Shown piece by piece: positions 51,257 to 63,900 of a stretch of 64,000 nt of DNA. A program made the translations under genes and the position numbers. This DNA is from Hericium rajendrae (Eukaryota; Basidiomycota; Agaricomycetes; Russulales; Hericiaceae): the NCBI GenBank assembly GCA_033439255.1, contig CM065885.1, positions 806,001 to 870,000 on the forward strand. Direction: 5' to 3'. The notes beneath the pieces are model-generated. The model searched no databases, had not been told where the DNA came from, and saw only the letters and a program-made list of their open reading frames with translations. Within the stretch, counting starts at the first letter, position 1. Every line of letters begins with the position of its first letter.

Positions 51257-53307
51257 CTAGACCATTCCGCCCTCGTCTCCATATTTTCCCTCAAAGTTGT
51301 CCCAAACAAGATCCTGAACAGCATCCTTCAATAGCTCTACGTCCTCCGCCTTGATTGAGCACTGCGAAATCCAAAGGCATTTGAGCCTGTTATCGACAGC
51401 CTCGACTCCGTCCCTACACGACGCGATGACGTCCTGACTGGTGCCTCGATTGCTTCTGAACTGTCCCCTCGAGCCTCCATCGTCAGTAGCACCCTCAATC
51501 ATACCATCCTCACTCGAATGGCGGCCATGGCTGCGATCATCGCTTCCGCTAGAGTTTGTGCTATCGCCAATGCCCACCTTCATAAGGTCCGCACGTCTGA
51601 ACAGCCAGGACCTGAGCGAGCCGATGAAGGGAACACGGGCGTCCTCGATGTCGGCGAGGAGATCAATGTCGCATATCTCGACTGACTGGAGACGTCTCAA
51701 GAACAGCTGCTCCGGCGACGAAGCCCTGTCTGCCGGGGGACCTGCTCCGGCGACGGGAAGGAGAAGCGTCCTGCAAAAGCAGACCACATTCCAGCTTTTC
51801 ACGGAGACGTGCTCGATGCGCCTGCATCGCCCGAACATGCGGATCCACACCTCAGGTGACCACGCAAGCTCATCGTCCATATCCGTGACCTGCACGACAC
51901 GCAGGTCCTCCAGCGGAAGCACACCGCAGAGCTGTTCCAGGGAGTCCAAGGAACCCAAGACGGGAGGGAAATGGATGCTGATAAGCGGATCCGTGGTGGG
52001 GCGGCACCTTGGGTCTCCGTGGATTTCGCCTTCATCATAGAGGCGGCATGTCCGCCAGAGGTCGATGCAGAGCCACTCGGGCGGGCGGGGCCGAGTGTGA
52101 CTCATATGATGCGAAACAACAAGGGTGAAGAGCGGCGGCATGTTATGTCTGTTTGCATGCCTGTCGAGGAAATGGAGGAGGCCGTCGATTGGCTCGAGGT
52201 CGCCAGTGCATTTAAGAGCGATACGAGCGGTCGTCGGGACCGTGAGGTGATGGAGAACATCGGCGCATGCTACGAGCGTGCCAGCCAACGATAGAAATTC
52301 TAGACAAGAGAAGATAATGGGAAGGTAGATTGCGGCATGATGGGGTCTCGAGGGGATGCAATAAGTGAGATCAAGCATCTGCAGGCAAGGCATGCGTGTG
52401 AGGGCATCGAGAAGATGATCGTACTGCAATGTAGGATCTGATTCGTCAAAGTGGGCCATTTGCGATGCGACGAGCGCAGCAGCATTTTCTGATAGGGAGA
52501 CTCGTAAAAGCGTCAGGTTGTGAAAGATAGGCGCGGACCACGAGAAAAACGCCCCGAACAAAGTGACGCGGCGAAGCAGCGGTACGTGCCCGGCAAATAT
52601 GTCCGTAGGCAACACTATGGCTGAATCGATGACCGCATCGTCTGAAACGCGCAACAACAACTGTTCCAAGATATCAGCTGAAGAAGTGAATGAGTCGCAT
52701 GTGTTCTTGAGGACCGCCTGGGGTGCCGAAAGACGGAGTATGCGCGTATGAAAGACATGTTCGGCCATCAAAGCATTCTCTTCAGGATGATAGGAGTTCA
52801 GATTGATTGTCAGAGGTGCAGACCTTGCACGTGTTATCATCAACTTCCGCCACTGTGGCGTTAGAGAATTATAGATGTTTGACCAAAGGGTGCGATGCAC
52901 TAGAGCAGTCTCGCGCCAATGCCTGTAGACGTGCGTGACCGTACGAATCCATCCAAGACAGGGCCGGCTTGAGTAGCCTGTATCTGATATCATATCCGCA
53001 GCAACGAGCTTGAAAATCTGAGCAAGGACCTCCGCCGGAAGACTGGATATAGGCGACAGAGCATTAAGGCGGGTGCGTAAGGTGCACATAGCCATACCTA
53101 TAGCAGCTGGTTCATCATTCAGCGTTCGGCGAGCATCTCTGACGAGGTTTGTCGAGTCTAGAGGTGCAACTGATTGGATATGAGCAATGCGAGGTTGAAT
53201 GAATCTAGACCAGAATTCCTGCGCGCTATAAACGCTGTCAGAAGAGACGAATAACATCGCGAGGCAGTCACAAACTTAGCTCGCCCGTGGTTCGATGTGG
53301 TGTCCAT
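51257..53307 (-). CDS. F-box-like protein copy 3 (about 669 aa)
   Basis: Exon 1 53307-53276 (MDTTSNHGRA), a 41-bp intron (53275-53235) and exon 2 53234-51257. The F-box-like motif is near residues 60-120 (ISSLPAEVLAQIFKLVAADM, then LGWIRTVTHVYRHWRETALV and RTLWSNI), followed by a leucine-rich LRR-like region and an acidic Ser/Asp stretch near residue 590. An ATG inside the intron is also in frame, so intron retention would still give a protein. This is the intact partner of the stop-containing copy at 25948-27982, in inverse orientation. Likely an SCF substrate adaptor; target unknown. Confidence 0.82.
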
Positions 53308-53760
53308 ATCCGTACACTCTCTGCGTTGGCTACTTTGAGCGAGATTGAAGTCTGTCAGACTTCTCGGTCGATGACAGATGTTACGACGCGTGCGTGCTGC
53401 TGCTTCATGCACCCGGAGTTCATGAGCTGACTTCGTATTTTCTGGTGAGGAAAGGCTTACACGCTGGTATGTCGACGTCTTTGAAGCTGATCCCTGGATC
53501 TAAGAGGGACTATTGGTGTAAGTGGATATTGCGAACGCGTCGGCACGTTATAAAGTCGAAGCTGGAGCTGGCTTGAGAGTTGAACGAGATGCGTCTCAGC
53601 CGACCTCAGCTCGGCCTGCTGCCGCCCTATCGGCATCTGCCGCTGCCCACTTATAAGCACACTACTTATCGACAGGCTCAAAGTCATTGGTACTTTCGCA
53701 ACTAGAGCTGCCCTGAACAAGCCCTTACACCATGCAGTCTTATGCATAATTTCCTTTGTA
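51257..53760 (-). repeat. Right arm of the F-box inverted duplication
   Basis: Matches 25180-27982 on the opposite strand, including about 450 bp of 5' flank. It lacks the 260-bp MITE-like segment present in the left arm. Confidence 0.75.
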
Positions 53761-54098
53761 AGCACTCAACGTCAACGCTGACCCTTCCAAAGGGCTAAAG
53801 TACATAGATGTGCATAAGCAACATTATCTTATTCAACACAATGATATGGATCAGTATTTGCAGCATATTTCAACTTCATATGTTTGAGGAAAATGTGGGC
53901 CAGGTCTGAAATAATGTATCATGACAGATCTACGAACACAGAGCGCCACCGAAAATAGCGAAGGACTAAATGATTGTTTGTAGTGAGATAGAAGGGGCCT
54001 AATAGATGCTCAACAAATACGAAGCCATGTAGCCACCAAAGGGGAACCCAAAAGCCAATTCCAATCCAGAAGACACCAAATACGCTTCCCCACAACCA
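53761..54098. other. Intergenic, AT-rich
   Basis: 3' flank of AUR1 and outer flank of the inverted duplication. Nothing recognised. Confidence 0.4.
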
Positions 54099-55451
54099 TC
54101 ACGAGCTCTTCGGATACCCATTCTGCACCGCGGTCGCGGGGAACCCAACCGTGATCGGGCTCCAGCCCTCCTCGACCCTATCGTCCGCGCGGATGAGACT
54201 CGCGATGCTCGCGGTGTGCTTGTGGTTGCGGCCCATGGCCTTCTTGCGCTCGTTCGCGAGCAGCGGCACCGAGGACCGCGGCGTGTCCGGCACGGGCGCG
54301 GGCGAGCGGTACGCGATGCCGACCTCCTCGTCGTCCGACGCGTGCGACGACATGTCGCTCGAGAGCTCGTAGTCCGCCGCGTCCGCGCCCCGGCGCGGCG
54401 CCTCGAGGTCGTAGATCTCGTACTTGGAGCGCCCGCTGGCGGCGCTGGTGGGGAGGACGCCCGGCGGCGCGGTGGCGGCGGGGCCCCTGAGCTCGTCGGG
54501 GAGGAAGCCGTAGAAGAAGCCGATGGCGAGGCAGCTGCCGCCGACGACGTCGATGAGGTAGTGGTGCGTGAGGTACATTGTCGCCCAGTAGAGGAGCGAC
54601 GCGTAGAACCAGACGTACTTGGTCGTCCACGGGAAGAAGTGGGATATGAAGAGCGCCTCGAGGGTCGCGCACGCGGAGTGGAGGGAGGGGAACGCGCCGA
54701 AGACAACGGGCGCGTTGGAGAAGGCGACGGTGTAGCCGTGGGAGTGGAAGATGTTGTCGATGCGGAGGAGACCGCCGGGGGATCCGAGCATCGAGTAGTC
54801 GGCCGGGGTGAGTCCGAAGATGACTTCGTACCAGGGCGCTGCGCAGGGGAAGAGGATCTGGATGATGACGCCGACAAGATTGAGGTAGCCAAATATGAAT
54901 GCCCATGTGTGAAGGGCCTGCTTCGCACGGAAGAGCCACAGGAATGCAGCGACGACGAATGGAATGGTGAAGTGGCCAATTCCATACGGAATCCACGCGA
55001 AGACATCCAGGACCGGGTGTGTGAAACGCGTCAAGATGTCGGACACGTTCGCGCCGTAGAGGACCGACTCGAGCGTCGGGAGAACGGAGACAAACACCGT
55101 TGGACGCTTGTCGTCCGGAATAAATCGCGAGGTGTAGTAAGTTAGGAGCCATGCGAAGATGGGGGTGGCGGGCACGAAGAATTGGCACGTGAACGGGATA
55201 AGGACGGCGATGGTGTAAAGGACAGGGATGGCGAGTTTTAGCGGGAAACCTGGCGATTCCATGATGGTAATCCAAAAGGTGGCGAGAGCTATATGGAAGA
55301 GGTAGACACTGTCGGAATATGTGAAGGAGTGGTTTTGTAGGCGACGAATGGTGTCTCGCGGAGACACTGACTTGTCCAACCGTCCGACGGCCGCAACGAG
55401 TGCGGTCCAGACACGGTTTCCTGCTCTGACAAGCACATTACGGGAAGCCAT
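54099..55451 (-). CDS. AUR1: Inositol phosphorylceramide synthase (about 450 aa)
   Basis: It transfers phosphoinositol from phosphatidylinositol to ceramide in the Golgi, an essential fungal sphingolipid step and the target of aureobasidin A. Several membrane segments are visible (LAIPVLYTIAVLIPFTCQFF, IFAWLLTYYT, TIPFVVAAFLWLF, AFIFGYLNLVGVIIQILFP). The catalytic PAP2-like motifs are present: GAFPSLHSA near residue 260 and MYLTHHYLIDVVGGS near residue 300, with the two key histidines. The family signature FGLTPADYSMLGSPGGL precedes them. The cytosolic tail of about 130 residues is polar. I chose MASRNVLVRAG as start; the longer frame to 55553 crosses what looks like a 5' leader intron (GTATGT to CTGACCAG). 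Confidence 0.9.
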   Translation of the reverse strand: MASRNVLVRAGNRVWTALVAAVGRLDKSVSPRDTIRRLQNHSFTYSDSVYLFHIALATFWITIMESPGFPLKLAIPVLYTIAVLIPFTCQFFVPATPIFAWLLTYYTSRFIPDDKRPTVFVSVLPTLESVLYGANVSDILTRFTHPVLDVFAWIPYGIGHFTIPFVVAAFLWLFRAKQALHTWAFIFGYLNLVGVIIQILFPCAAPWYEVIFGLTPADYSMLGSPGGLLRIDNIFHSHGYTVAFSNAPVVFGAFPSLHSACATLEALFISHFFPWTTKYVWFYASLLYWATMYLTHHYLIDVVGGSCLAIGFFYGFLPDELRGPAATAPPGVLPTSAASGRSKYEIYDLEAPRRGADAADYELSSDMSSHASDDEEVGIAYRSPAPVPDTPRSSVPLLANERKKAMGRNHKHTASIASLIRADDRVEEGWSPITVGFPATAVQNGYPKSS

Positions 55452-55971
55452 ATTCGATGGAACCTTGGAGATGAATTGATTCTTGAAGATGTAGTGATTC
55501 CTGGTCAGCAGATGGGACGATAATGGAAAAACAACAACATACCTCAACTGCAAACTCCCAACGACCGCCCCACTTTAAACGTTCAGTGTTTGAGTCTGAA
55601 TGAGAAAACGTTCAGAGTTTCCGAAGCTCGTCACGGAGATCGTAAAGCGATTCTGTGAAGACAAGGTTGAGGGAGAGAACCACCCGCAGTCTGCTGCTCG
55701 CGGTCGTCCACGTCGTCCTCGGCACAACAGGCACTGCGCGACCCGTGGGAAGGTCATTGACTAACCGCGTATGCGTCAGTCCCGAAAGTTCGAACTTCGC
55801 AACTTTTGAGACTGCCATATCATGGAGAGTCTGGAAACCATCATGCTATTATGTGGATACACTTGACAAGCAGTGAGTGGTGAGAATAAATGAACATATC
55901 ATGGCTTATACGCTGGACTGATCCAAGCTGCACAATCGTGATCGTACATACAGCAAGCTATGGTACAGCAA
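55452..55971. other. Intergenic, AUR1 leader and promoter
   Basis: Contains the likely AUR1 leader intron (about 55500-55545). A 68-codon minus-strand frame (55818-55612) has no recognisable features. Confidence 0.4.
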
Positions 55972-57037
55972 CTACAACTCCGGAGGCAACAGGACATCAA
56001 TGACCCTCTTGGGATTCCAATCTGGGTACAGATGATTGTCGAGCTCTGACGTGTCCGCCACGATGGATCCACCCGTCGCATAATCGGCGAACAGGTTGTT
56101 CACAAAGTCATCCGGATTCTTGGCTGCCTCCTTGACCTCCTCCAGAGGACGGTAAATCACGGTCAACTTCCTGCCAGACCGCTTCTCGTACTCAGAGATG
56201 ACCGCATTGAACGACTAAAAGATAACTCGTCGGAAGGACCACAGAATAATCGAAGAAGGGGCGCTCACGGTGCGTTCGCCCTCGATGCGGAATACCCTCC
56301 ACTCAAGGTCCTTCAGCGAGAGGTTGAGCACAACGTGCACGACAAAGCGCGCGATGTCCACGGGCGCCGTGAACGAGTTGAGCGCATTGCCGTCCCCGGC
56401 GACGATGACCTTGCCCTTCTCCACACTCGCGTCCAAGCCCAGATTGCTGCAGCGCAAGCAAGCATCAGCATCGCGCATGCGTTCAAAATGGACCGCCGCA
56501 CGCACTCTTCGAATATATAGTCCGACCAGATGCCCGTCCAGAAGAGCGCATACGGGAGCTGGAGCTCCTTGAGCCTATTCTGCACACGGGTCTTCGCACC
56601 CCATACCCCCGCCGTGTGTCCGCGGTTCGTCGGGTGGCCGTATTCAGATGGGATGAAGAGCCGCACGCCGGCGTCCTTTGCCGCATCGACGAGGGGTTGC
56701 TGGATGTCCAGCGCCGGAGGCAGGATGGACAGGGTGGAGATGACGACGTCCACGCCGGCCAGCGCCGCGCGCAGCGTTGCCTTGTCGTCGTAGTCGACGA
56801 CGGCGACCTTGACGCCCTGCTGAGTGAATGGGTCGAGGCTCGATCTATACTACTCAGGAACGTCAATGAGGTGCGAGGTTCCTGAAGAGGGTTGGAGGAA
56901 CGTACGGAGCGGGTGAGCAGGACAACGTTGTCGACCTTGCCTGCAGCCTTCGCCTGAAGCAGGTTCTGCGTAATGAGTTTGCCGAGGCTGCCAAGCCTGC
57001 CGGGACCAACGACGGCGAAGTTTCTGTACGCGGACAT
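55972..57037 (-). CDS. NmrA-like / isoflavone-reductase-like NAD(P)-binding protein (about 287 aa)
   Basis: Exons 57037-56906, 56816-56506, 56446-56269 and 56214-55972 join in phase. The Rossmann start is FAVVGPGRLGSLG (residues 7-19), fitting the GxxGxxG dinucleotide site of atypical short-chain dehydrogenases. VVISTLSILPP, LFIPSEYGHPTN and ALFWTGIWSDY follow at the usual places, and length matches the family. Members reduce small aromatic substrates or sense the NADP/NADPH ratio; the substrate here is unknown. The SEYG motif lacks the YxxxK pair of classic enzymes, which is normal for this group. Confidence 0.82.
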
Positions 57038-57954
57038 TGGCGAAATGCAGGTTAATAGTTCGTGAAAGAGATATAGGAGGTAGCCGACTGATGAGAGTGT
57101 GAATGTGCTTGTCGGTGGGGTTTGGCGGTCCATTTATACTGCAGCTCGATCCCGTACCTACCGCGATCCCTATACCTGCCTCGATCTCTGTGTGTACCGC
57201 CGATGTTTGCAAGCTCTGCTGTGCGAGCAGCATTGCGCAGACCGAACTTGATCAGCTCCCGTCACCGATGTCATCGAGAGCCGTGTTTTCGGCTTCACAA
57301 GATATCGCTGCTCTAACAAAGCAGGCCTCAGGATCACCAAGGCGCTGTCGAATGCTGGAAACAGCAGAAAACGGTGGGCGGCGAGGGGATATGAAAGGCC
57401 GCAATGGTGCAGACCAGTGATTTGCTTCCGCGTGCGGCGAGTGAACGAGTCTCTTGTCAACCACGGACGCCAAGCGCTGCATCGCTGTCACCATTGTAGC
57501 GTAACTGCCAAGAAGTAAAGAGCTCGGGAAGAAGCATCCCATGAACATCACTGCGAGGACTGCTCGCTAAGCACGATACCTTCTAACATTGCGCCACCAA
57601 AACACCGCGAAGAGTAAATGATCCAGAGATGGAATCCTGTTGTTCAGTGCAATTCCTCAACAAGTGGCAGGACAAGGTACAGTAAATGCGAATCAGTAAT
57701 CTTGCGTGAACGAAAGGAAGGGAAAGGGAAAGTGTGCCCCTACAGTCGTAGCATACTCGAGACCAGAATTGACGAGACGACGAAGAGAAGATCTTGATAG
57801 CGAAAGCGTGATTCTTGAGATACTGTACTGCACCAATCGGTCATGAGCTGCTCTTGCTGGAAAGAAAGAAGCACTCACCAATTGCAGCCGACGAACATAT
57901 GATGCGAGAGAAAAGGAAAGAGAAACCGAACACCCAAAGCCCGCGTCTAACTGA
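57038..57954. other. Intergenic
   Basis: Promoter of the NmrA-like gene and 3' flank of the next gene. No gene or repeat recognised. Confidence 0.4.
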
Positions 57955-59470
57955 TCAACACCCATCCCACTCCCTCCTCAGCGCCTCCGCCCACGCCATC
58001 ACGAAATAACAGATCCCCATCGGCAGCATACACTTCACGAGCACCTCGACCCAGTCCCATCGGCGTCCGCCCCAGCGCCCGCCCAGCTTCAGCCGCCAGC
58101 CCTTGCCCTCGCCGCGCCCATCGGTCTCCCACCACAAGTTGCTCGTAACCCAGAGCTGAATCGAGCGCGACACGCATGTTGTGCTCCCGATGACGGCCCA
58201 ACATATGACGGGACGCTTATCGTATTCGAAGAGGGAGAGTGTGAGGTGCGTCGCGGGCCAGCAGATGGCTTGCAGGGCGAGGAGGCGGATGAGAGTGGAG
58301 AGCGGGGGGTAGTAGACTTTCCAGCGATGAAGAAGCCCAGTCGTCAATAAAAGACATTGAACGCCTGTGAGAATTGCCTGGTGGCCAGGTAAGAACGAGG
58401 AAGGGGAACAAACAAGTCGCTTACCCATAATGCAGAGACGACGTAGTCCACCCTCGTGTTTTTGCTATCGACAGGCGGATGCCAGACATAGTAGACGTTA
58501 TAGAGAAGTCCGAATACGGCAGGGACAATCGACAACAGCCGAGAGGCCTCGAAGAGAAGGGGTGTGAGGAGTTGCTCCAATGTATGAGGGGGTACGATCG
58601 GCCCGGAAGAAGGCACGATCCGTGCCGTGGGCAGATGTCGAGGCTGCGACGCGTCAAGATGTCACAAAGGTGCATTCAAAGCAAATGGACGACACTTACT
58701 GGTTCGTCCGTCTCTGTCTCCGTCTCGCCGGCGCACATCTGCCCCGGCCCGGTCGCGATGCTTTTGGGCACGGCTGGCTTGGCCTGTCGGCCGCCAGCAC
58801 TCGTCCAGAGCCGCGTGCGGAAGCTCGAACTTCCCTGTCCGAGTTTCTGCGCCGTGTACAACATGGAGTGGTCTTGTCTCAACTCCAGCTCAGAGTCGCT
58901 CTCTGCCTGGGCGCACGCGCTTCGGTACGCGTATCGACTGAGGAGGGATGACGGCGGGGTCACGTGGTCGAGGAGGTACGGAGAAGAGTGCGACTTTGGT
59001 GGGCGGGCGTCGAGCAATGGCGTCGGAGGTGACGGCGTGCGTGTACGGTGTCGGTGGGTCCGAGATGGAGGTGAAGTCAAGGGTGCCGTTATAAGAAACT
59101 GGGTAGACAAGGATGCCGATGACGCCGATGAGAGCGACTTTGGGGGCCGAGCGTCGAGGAACGAAGATCGAGGGCTCGGAGGTGACGGCGAGCGTGTATG
59201 CTGTCGATGGCTCCGAGGTGGAGGTGAACTTGAGGGTGGGGTTATGAGAAACTGGGAAGACAAGGATGCCGAAGACGCTGATCGCTTGCGCGTCCGAGGG
59301 GTGCTACTGCTAGAGCCACTCGAACTTCGAGAACTTCGACGTTTCACTGTTGAAGGTGAAGGTAGGACAGCGTTGATAAAGGTATTCTCACCGCCTGTGG
59401 TAGACAAAGGCGGGGCAAGCCTGGTAAAAGACTGAGGTAAAGCGGTCGCTCTGTCGCGTTTCTGAGGCAT
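57955..59470 (-). CDS. EOS1-like N-glycosylation membrane protein (about 470 aa)
   Basis: Exons 59470-58700, 58643-58425 and 58377-57955 join in phase. The first 257 residues are Ser/Pro/Arg-rich and disordered and contain a direct repeat of about 45 residues (two blocks starting SSASLSSQFLIT and SSASLSTQFLIT and ending LDARPPKS). The last 210 residues have about four hydrophobic segments (LLSIVPAVFGLLYNVYYVW, GVQCLLLTTGLL, LLALQAICWPATHLTLSL, VLVKCMLPMGICYFVMAWAE). The pattern SRSIQLWVTSNLW and WDWVEVLVKCMLPMGICYF resembles the fungal EOS1 family, ER proteins needed for N-glycosylation and stress tolerance. The assignment is from memory of the family and is moderate. Confidence 0.6.
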
Positions 59471-60983
59471 GGTGGGTTAGTGAACAGATAAGACGACGAT
59501 CGAGAGCGCTCTTATAGCGAGACATACTAGCGTCAGAAATTGACTAGCTGTGCTTGTATCTGGATTTGAGTATGATCGTGCCGCATGAGTTCGGCGGCTG
59601 AGCTCAAGCTTGGAAACAATGTGAATCGACAGTCAACGTGATCATCATTTGCCGAGTCGGAAGGTCGACAGCAGTGTACAGCCACCGCTGCTTTACTTCT
59701 CTATCTTATCGCAACTTGACTCAAAACATTCAATACGATCTCTGTATGATCTGCCTCCGAAATACTTTCATCTTGAAGAACAAGAATCACTCAAAAGTGC
59801 TGAGATCATCGTTCACGAAGGTAGGACTCATGGCATTGTTTCACGAGGACGAGTACTCGAGCAGATTGAGGTCAGCTACTGATGACCCGACCGGCATTCA
59901 GAAAAAGAGACAGAAGCAGAAAAAGGATCCCTCGAAGTTACCTTGACGTCTTGGATAGATCTCATCATCAAAGCGAGACCGATATGCAGCTTAGTCTCAC
60001 TTTTATACTCACAGTCATTACTGCAGTCTACCTTGTCGCTCTACAGCGGGCCCCCAACAGCATGTCTATGGCAGCAACGTTCTCACAGGGCGTGCACTTG
60101 TCCGTCTTTCTCGTGAGATTGCCTATTTCTCTTTCATGATGTTCCCAGACATCACTTTCCCAACAGATCTCCAGCGACGACGTCGCACTAGAAAATCCAA
60201 CCTTCATCCGAGGGTATTCATTGGCTGATAGTACTATCACAGTAACCGCTGCATGTGCCCCTCGGCGCACCTGGGCATGCCCCACATTTGTCTCATGAGA
60301 GAGGTATCACCGCCTCTCATATGATTGGATGAGATCCTCTAGAAATTTTTTTATGAGGATGAAGTCAAAATAAGGCCCAAGCGGGAGATCTCATTGGTCA
60401 ACGAAGCGTCAAGGGAGCGCTCGCTGCCAAGCAATATTGGCGTACCTCGACTAGCATATAGGTTTATCCTGAGGTTGTCCTGAGGAGAGTCATTCACTCC
60501 ATTACTCTAATCTCCGCAACGGAGGTTCATCTGCAGCACGGCCGGTGTTCTAACGTACGTTTGCCAGCTTCTGTTATAGATAACATGCCATTATTAGGGG
60601 AAGTCAACGATGCTCGACCTCCGACTCGGCTTTACAACGAACGACGTGCTCTATCGTGGCTGACTGCGTCGCTCAGCGCTCAGGACGCCACAAGGTTCCG
60701 GCCCCGTGCACCCTTCGGCGATTGAGTGGTTCACCGTTTTTTGTTCCAACCAACTTCCATCTGTCCAGAGACGACGTGGTGGGCGCAGATCCCGAGAGGT
60801 GTGTCAGCAAGCAATCCGAATGCGAGATCCCACAAACACTTGCAATCTAGAAATAGGGGAAGGTTACAAAAGAAGGCGTTCTAAAATTACATCGGCATAA
60901 GACGGACAGAATTGATAGCGAGCGATTGAAAACAGCAGCAGGGAACTTACACTACATGTATCCGATGGTGGAAGATATGGTAT
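59471..60983. other. Intergenic, possible 51-aa secreted peptide
   Basis: Mostly featureless. A plus-strand frame 59984-60139 (MQLSLTFILTVITAVYLVAL...) starts with a signal-peptide-like helix but is only 51 residues with no further signature. AT-rich 3' flank of Argonaute at the right. Confidence 0.35.
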
Positions 60984-63900
60984 CTAGAGATAGAACATGG
61001 TATCTTTCAGGTTCTGATGCAAGCCATTACCCCACATCCTCTGTGCAGCCGCATAGATGCGCTGCTCCGCAGCTTCGCGTGCGGCTCTACCACCAGCGGT
61101 GCCCGACGCACTAGCTCCGCTCGACGAAGCAGTATCCGATCCCTGATTGAGGAAGCCATGGATCCAGTACCTAGCTTGCTCGCACACGACGTCCGCATAG
61201 TACGCAGCCGGGATCAAGCTGACCGCCTTCGTCGCACGGGCGTACAGATAGCTCGTCGTGTGGACGCCCTGCTGGATCTCGTCCGCGCCCAGCCCGATCT
61301 CGTCGTAGATGACGACGTAATGCGTCGGCCGGACGGTACCCTGTAGCCCCGCATGCGCCTGCAGGTAGAAGTCGAAGTCGAATATGGAGGTGATGCCCTT
61401 GTCGACGACAGTGCCCGGCTTCGTGTTGCCATTCTTGTCGGCGTCTTTCGAGTCGCTGGCGTAGAACCGTGCGTGGTGGCGCTTACCGCAGATGACGATG
61501 CTGAGCTGTGGGTGGTACGTCGGATTCTTCGGGTCGATCCGCTTGAATGCCTCAAAGACCTGTGGGAGCTCCTCGCGGAGAACCTTGTCGTATTGGCCCT
61601 GCAAAAGAATGCGTCATTACCTCCTTAACATAGAACCATAAGTACATACCTCGGATACACCGTCACGGAAGATCAGCACGCGCTGTGGCAGCGTCTTATT
61701 GCGCCGAAGGAAGAGCTGCAAGCGCTCAATCATCATATCTGCGAGCTCAGCAATGCCCTGGGATAGTCGTCCTTTGAGTTCTAGCAACGGAACGAATTTA
61801 CAAGGCACGTACTTCTTGTTTGGACTTCTGCAGACGAAGGCTCGCCGGAAATTGAACGAAGTCCTTATCAGCGCTGGCGACCACGGCCGCAATTGAAGGA
61901 CTCCCGCGAGCACTGGACGGACTCGGATGGGTTACATCTATCCCCACCATCATCGTTGGGATCTTCATCAACCAATTGGTTGCGTTCTGGTCCAGACGGT
62001 GATTAATGCCACCCAACTTGGTGTTGACCTTCAGCGCGACGTTGGAGAAATATTGATCCTGCTTCCTGGAATCGGAATTGAGTGCCTTCGGGAGCTGCAA
62101 GCATTGGGTCTGGACGCCAAAACGAACGGCGGCGAAGCGCTTGATGCCGGGATAAATGAAATCGTCTCGCTGGGAGAGCAAAACAAGGATGATGCTTGTC
62201 TTCCCGCTCTTGATGAGCTTCTCCATGGCGTCTTCAACCATCTTCAATGCACCAAGCCGGGAAGGGTCGCGCAAGGGATTCGGCAAAGGAAGTGTGGACT
62301 CGACCATTGGCGGGGTGTTCGGCACTGTCATTCCGCTGTTTCGACACTTGTCAGAGAATCCCTTCAGCAAATCCATCATCCGCGGATCTCGTGGCCCGTC
62401 TAAGGTGTCCCTGCCGCCGTCGCGCACTACCAGGACTTTCCAGTTCGTCATGTCTCCGCCCTTGTGGAACTGCACGTTGAGAATATTCCAGCCCCCGTTG
62501 TTGACGTTCGGCGGGCGCCCTCCTCTATACGAGATCTGGGGCGGGGGCAGCTCGCGTGCAGGCACAGTTGCCATGTTCGGGTCGACCGTGACACCAAACT
62601 CGTTGAGGACGGTTGTGGTGGGCGTGAAGCCCATGGTCCCCAAACCGCGATTGACGATGAGGGTCGCATTGACACCGGGACGACGGCTCGCATGCCTGAG
62701 CATTTCGGTAGTTTCGTTGGGGCTCAACCTGCCAAGATGCGGTTCGCCCTGCTGAATCGTGCATACTTCGGCAGGAAGGTAGGTTGCTTTGCCGGGCCTA
62801 CCGACATCGACGACAGGTATGTCGTCCGCGTGTCGCAGAGTAATCCCGTATTCTGTGAGATAATTTAGCGTTGAATATTCACGACCATTAATATACGCCT
62901 ACTTCTCTTGAAGAAATTCTCGACGGATATCCTGCCGCCAAATTCTTCGCAATTGAATTCTTGACGACGGGCTGTCTTGTTCCCGTTGATCTTGGTGATC
63001 ACGGATACCTTCTTGTACCCAAGGTGAGTCGTGAATACCTTGGCCCGCACCATGAAATCATTAGGATTTGCACCCATCGACGACCGGTCGAAGGCCAGAC
63101 AAGCGTCGGCCAGATTGCCAGGCTCGTAGAAAGCGCTCATACATACGTTTAGGTTGACCATGAGTTGCTTGTGAGTCGGTCGAATTGACGAAAAGAAGCC
63201 CATGAATGCCCACAGCCGTGGTCCCAGCTGCCTGCGTTCCTCGTCATCGAAAAAGTAACGGTTCTTCCCGAATCTGAAGCCGAGCTGCGAAGCTTGACGC
63301 TGCATGATGAGATTCAGCGCAGAGACGATACTGTCGATGTCTTCTGGAGAGCCACTTCTCTGGCCTTGAAGATACCTGCGGTGCAAGCTGAGCCAACTAG
63401 CCAATAGAATGCCGATGGGTCTTACTGTTTCAAAGGACCCAAAGGAAGGTCGCGAAGGAAGATAATGTTGACCGTGTATTCATCTGCATTCTGAGCAGGG
63501 CCCGGATCGCCGTCTTCGAAATATCGGACTCGCCCGCTGATCGGCTGTGGAAGCTTTCTCGCAGATATGAGGCGTTGAGTGCCATCATGTGCCGTATAAT
63601 TCTTGTGAGCCGCACCCACGCTGTTTTCGAACAGCTGGACAATTCGCTTCTTGACGCGACCCTTCTGCGACTTCGGCTCCGGCGTGATTTCGATGGTGTA
63701 TTCGTAGTAGGTTTCTTTCGACAGAGTGATGGGGAAGAAATTCGCGCGAACGATAAATGCTCGGCCAAGTGTTCCGTAGCCAGGACGAGCTGGCCTTTCC
63801 GGTCCAGTAATGCGAAGCGACTTGAGCTGTCGGACGAGATCATCTGCGAAATTGATTCTAGTATCGACCTGTGCTGGAGCGGGGTTGAAAATCAGTGGTC

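Noticed and set aside
54178-55275. 365-codon minus-strand frame inside AUR1
   Set aside because: Alternative frame of the clearly conserved AUR1 coding region.
57955-58643. Hydrophobic protein considered as a STE3-type pheromone receptor partner of the 49.4-kb peptide
   Set aside because: Only about four membrane segments and none of the receptor motifs; the end region fits an EOS1-like protein better.
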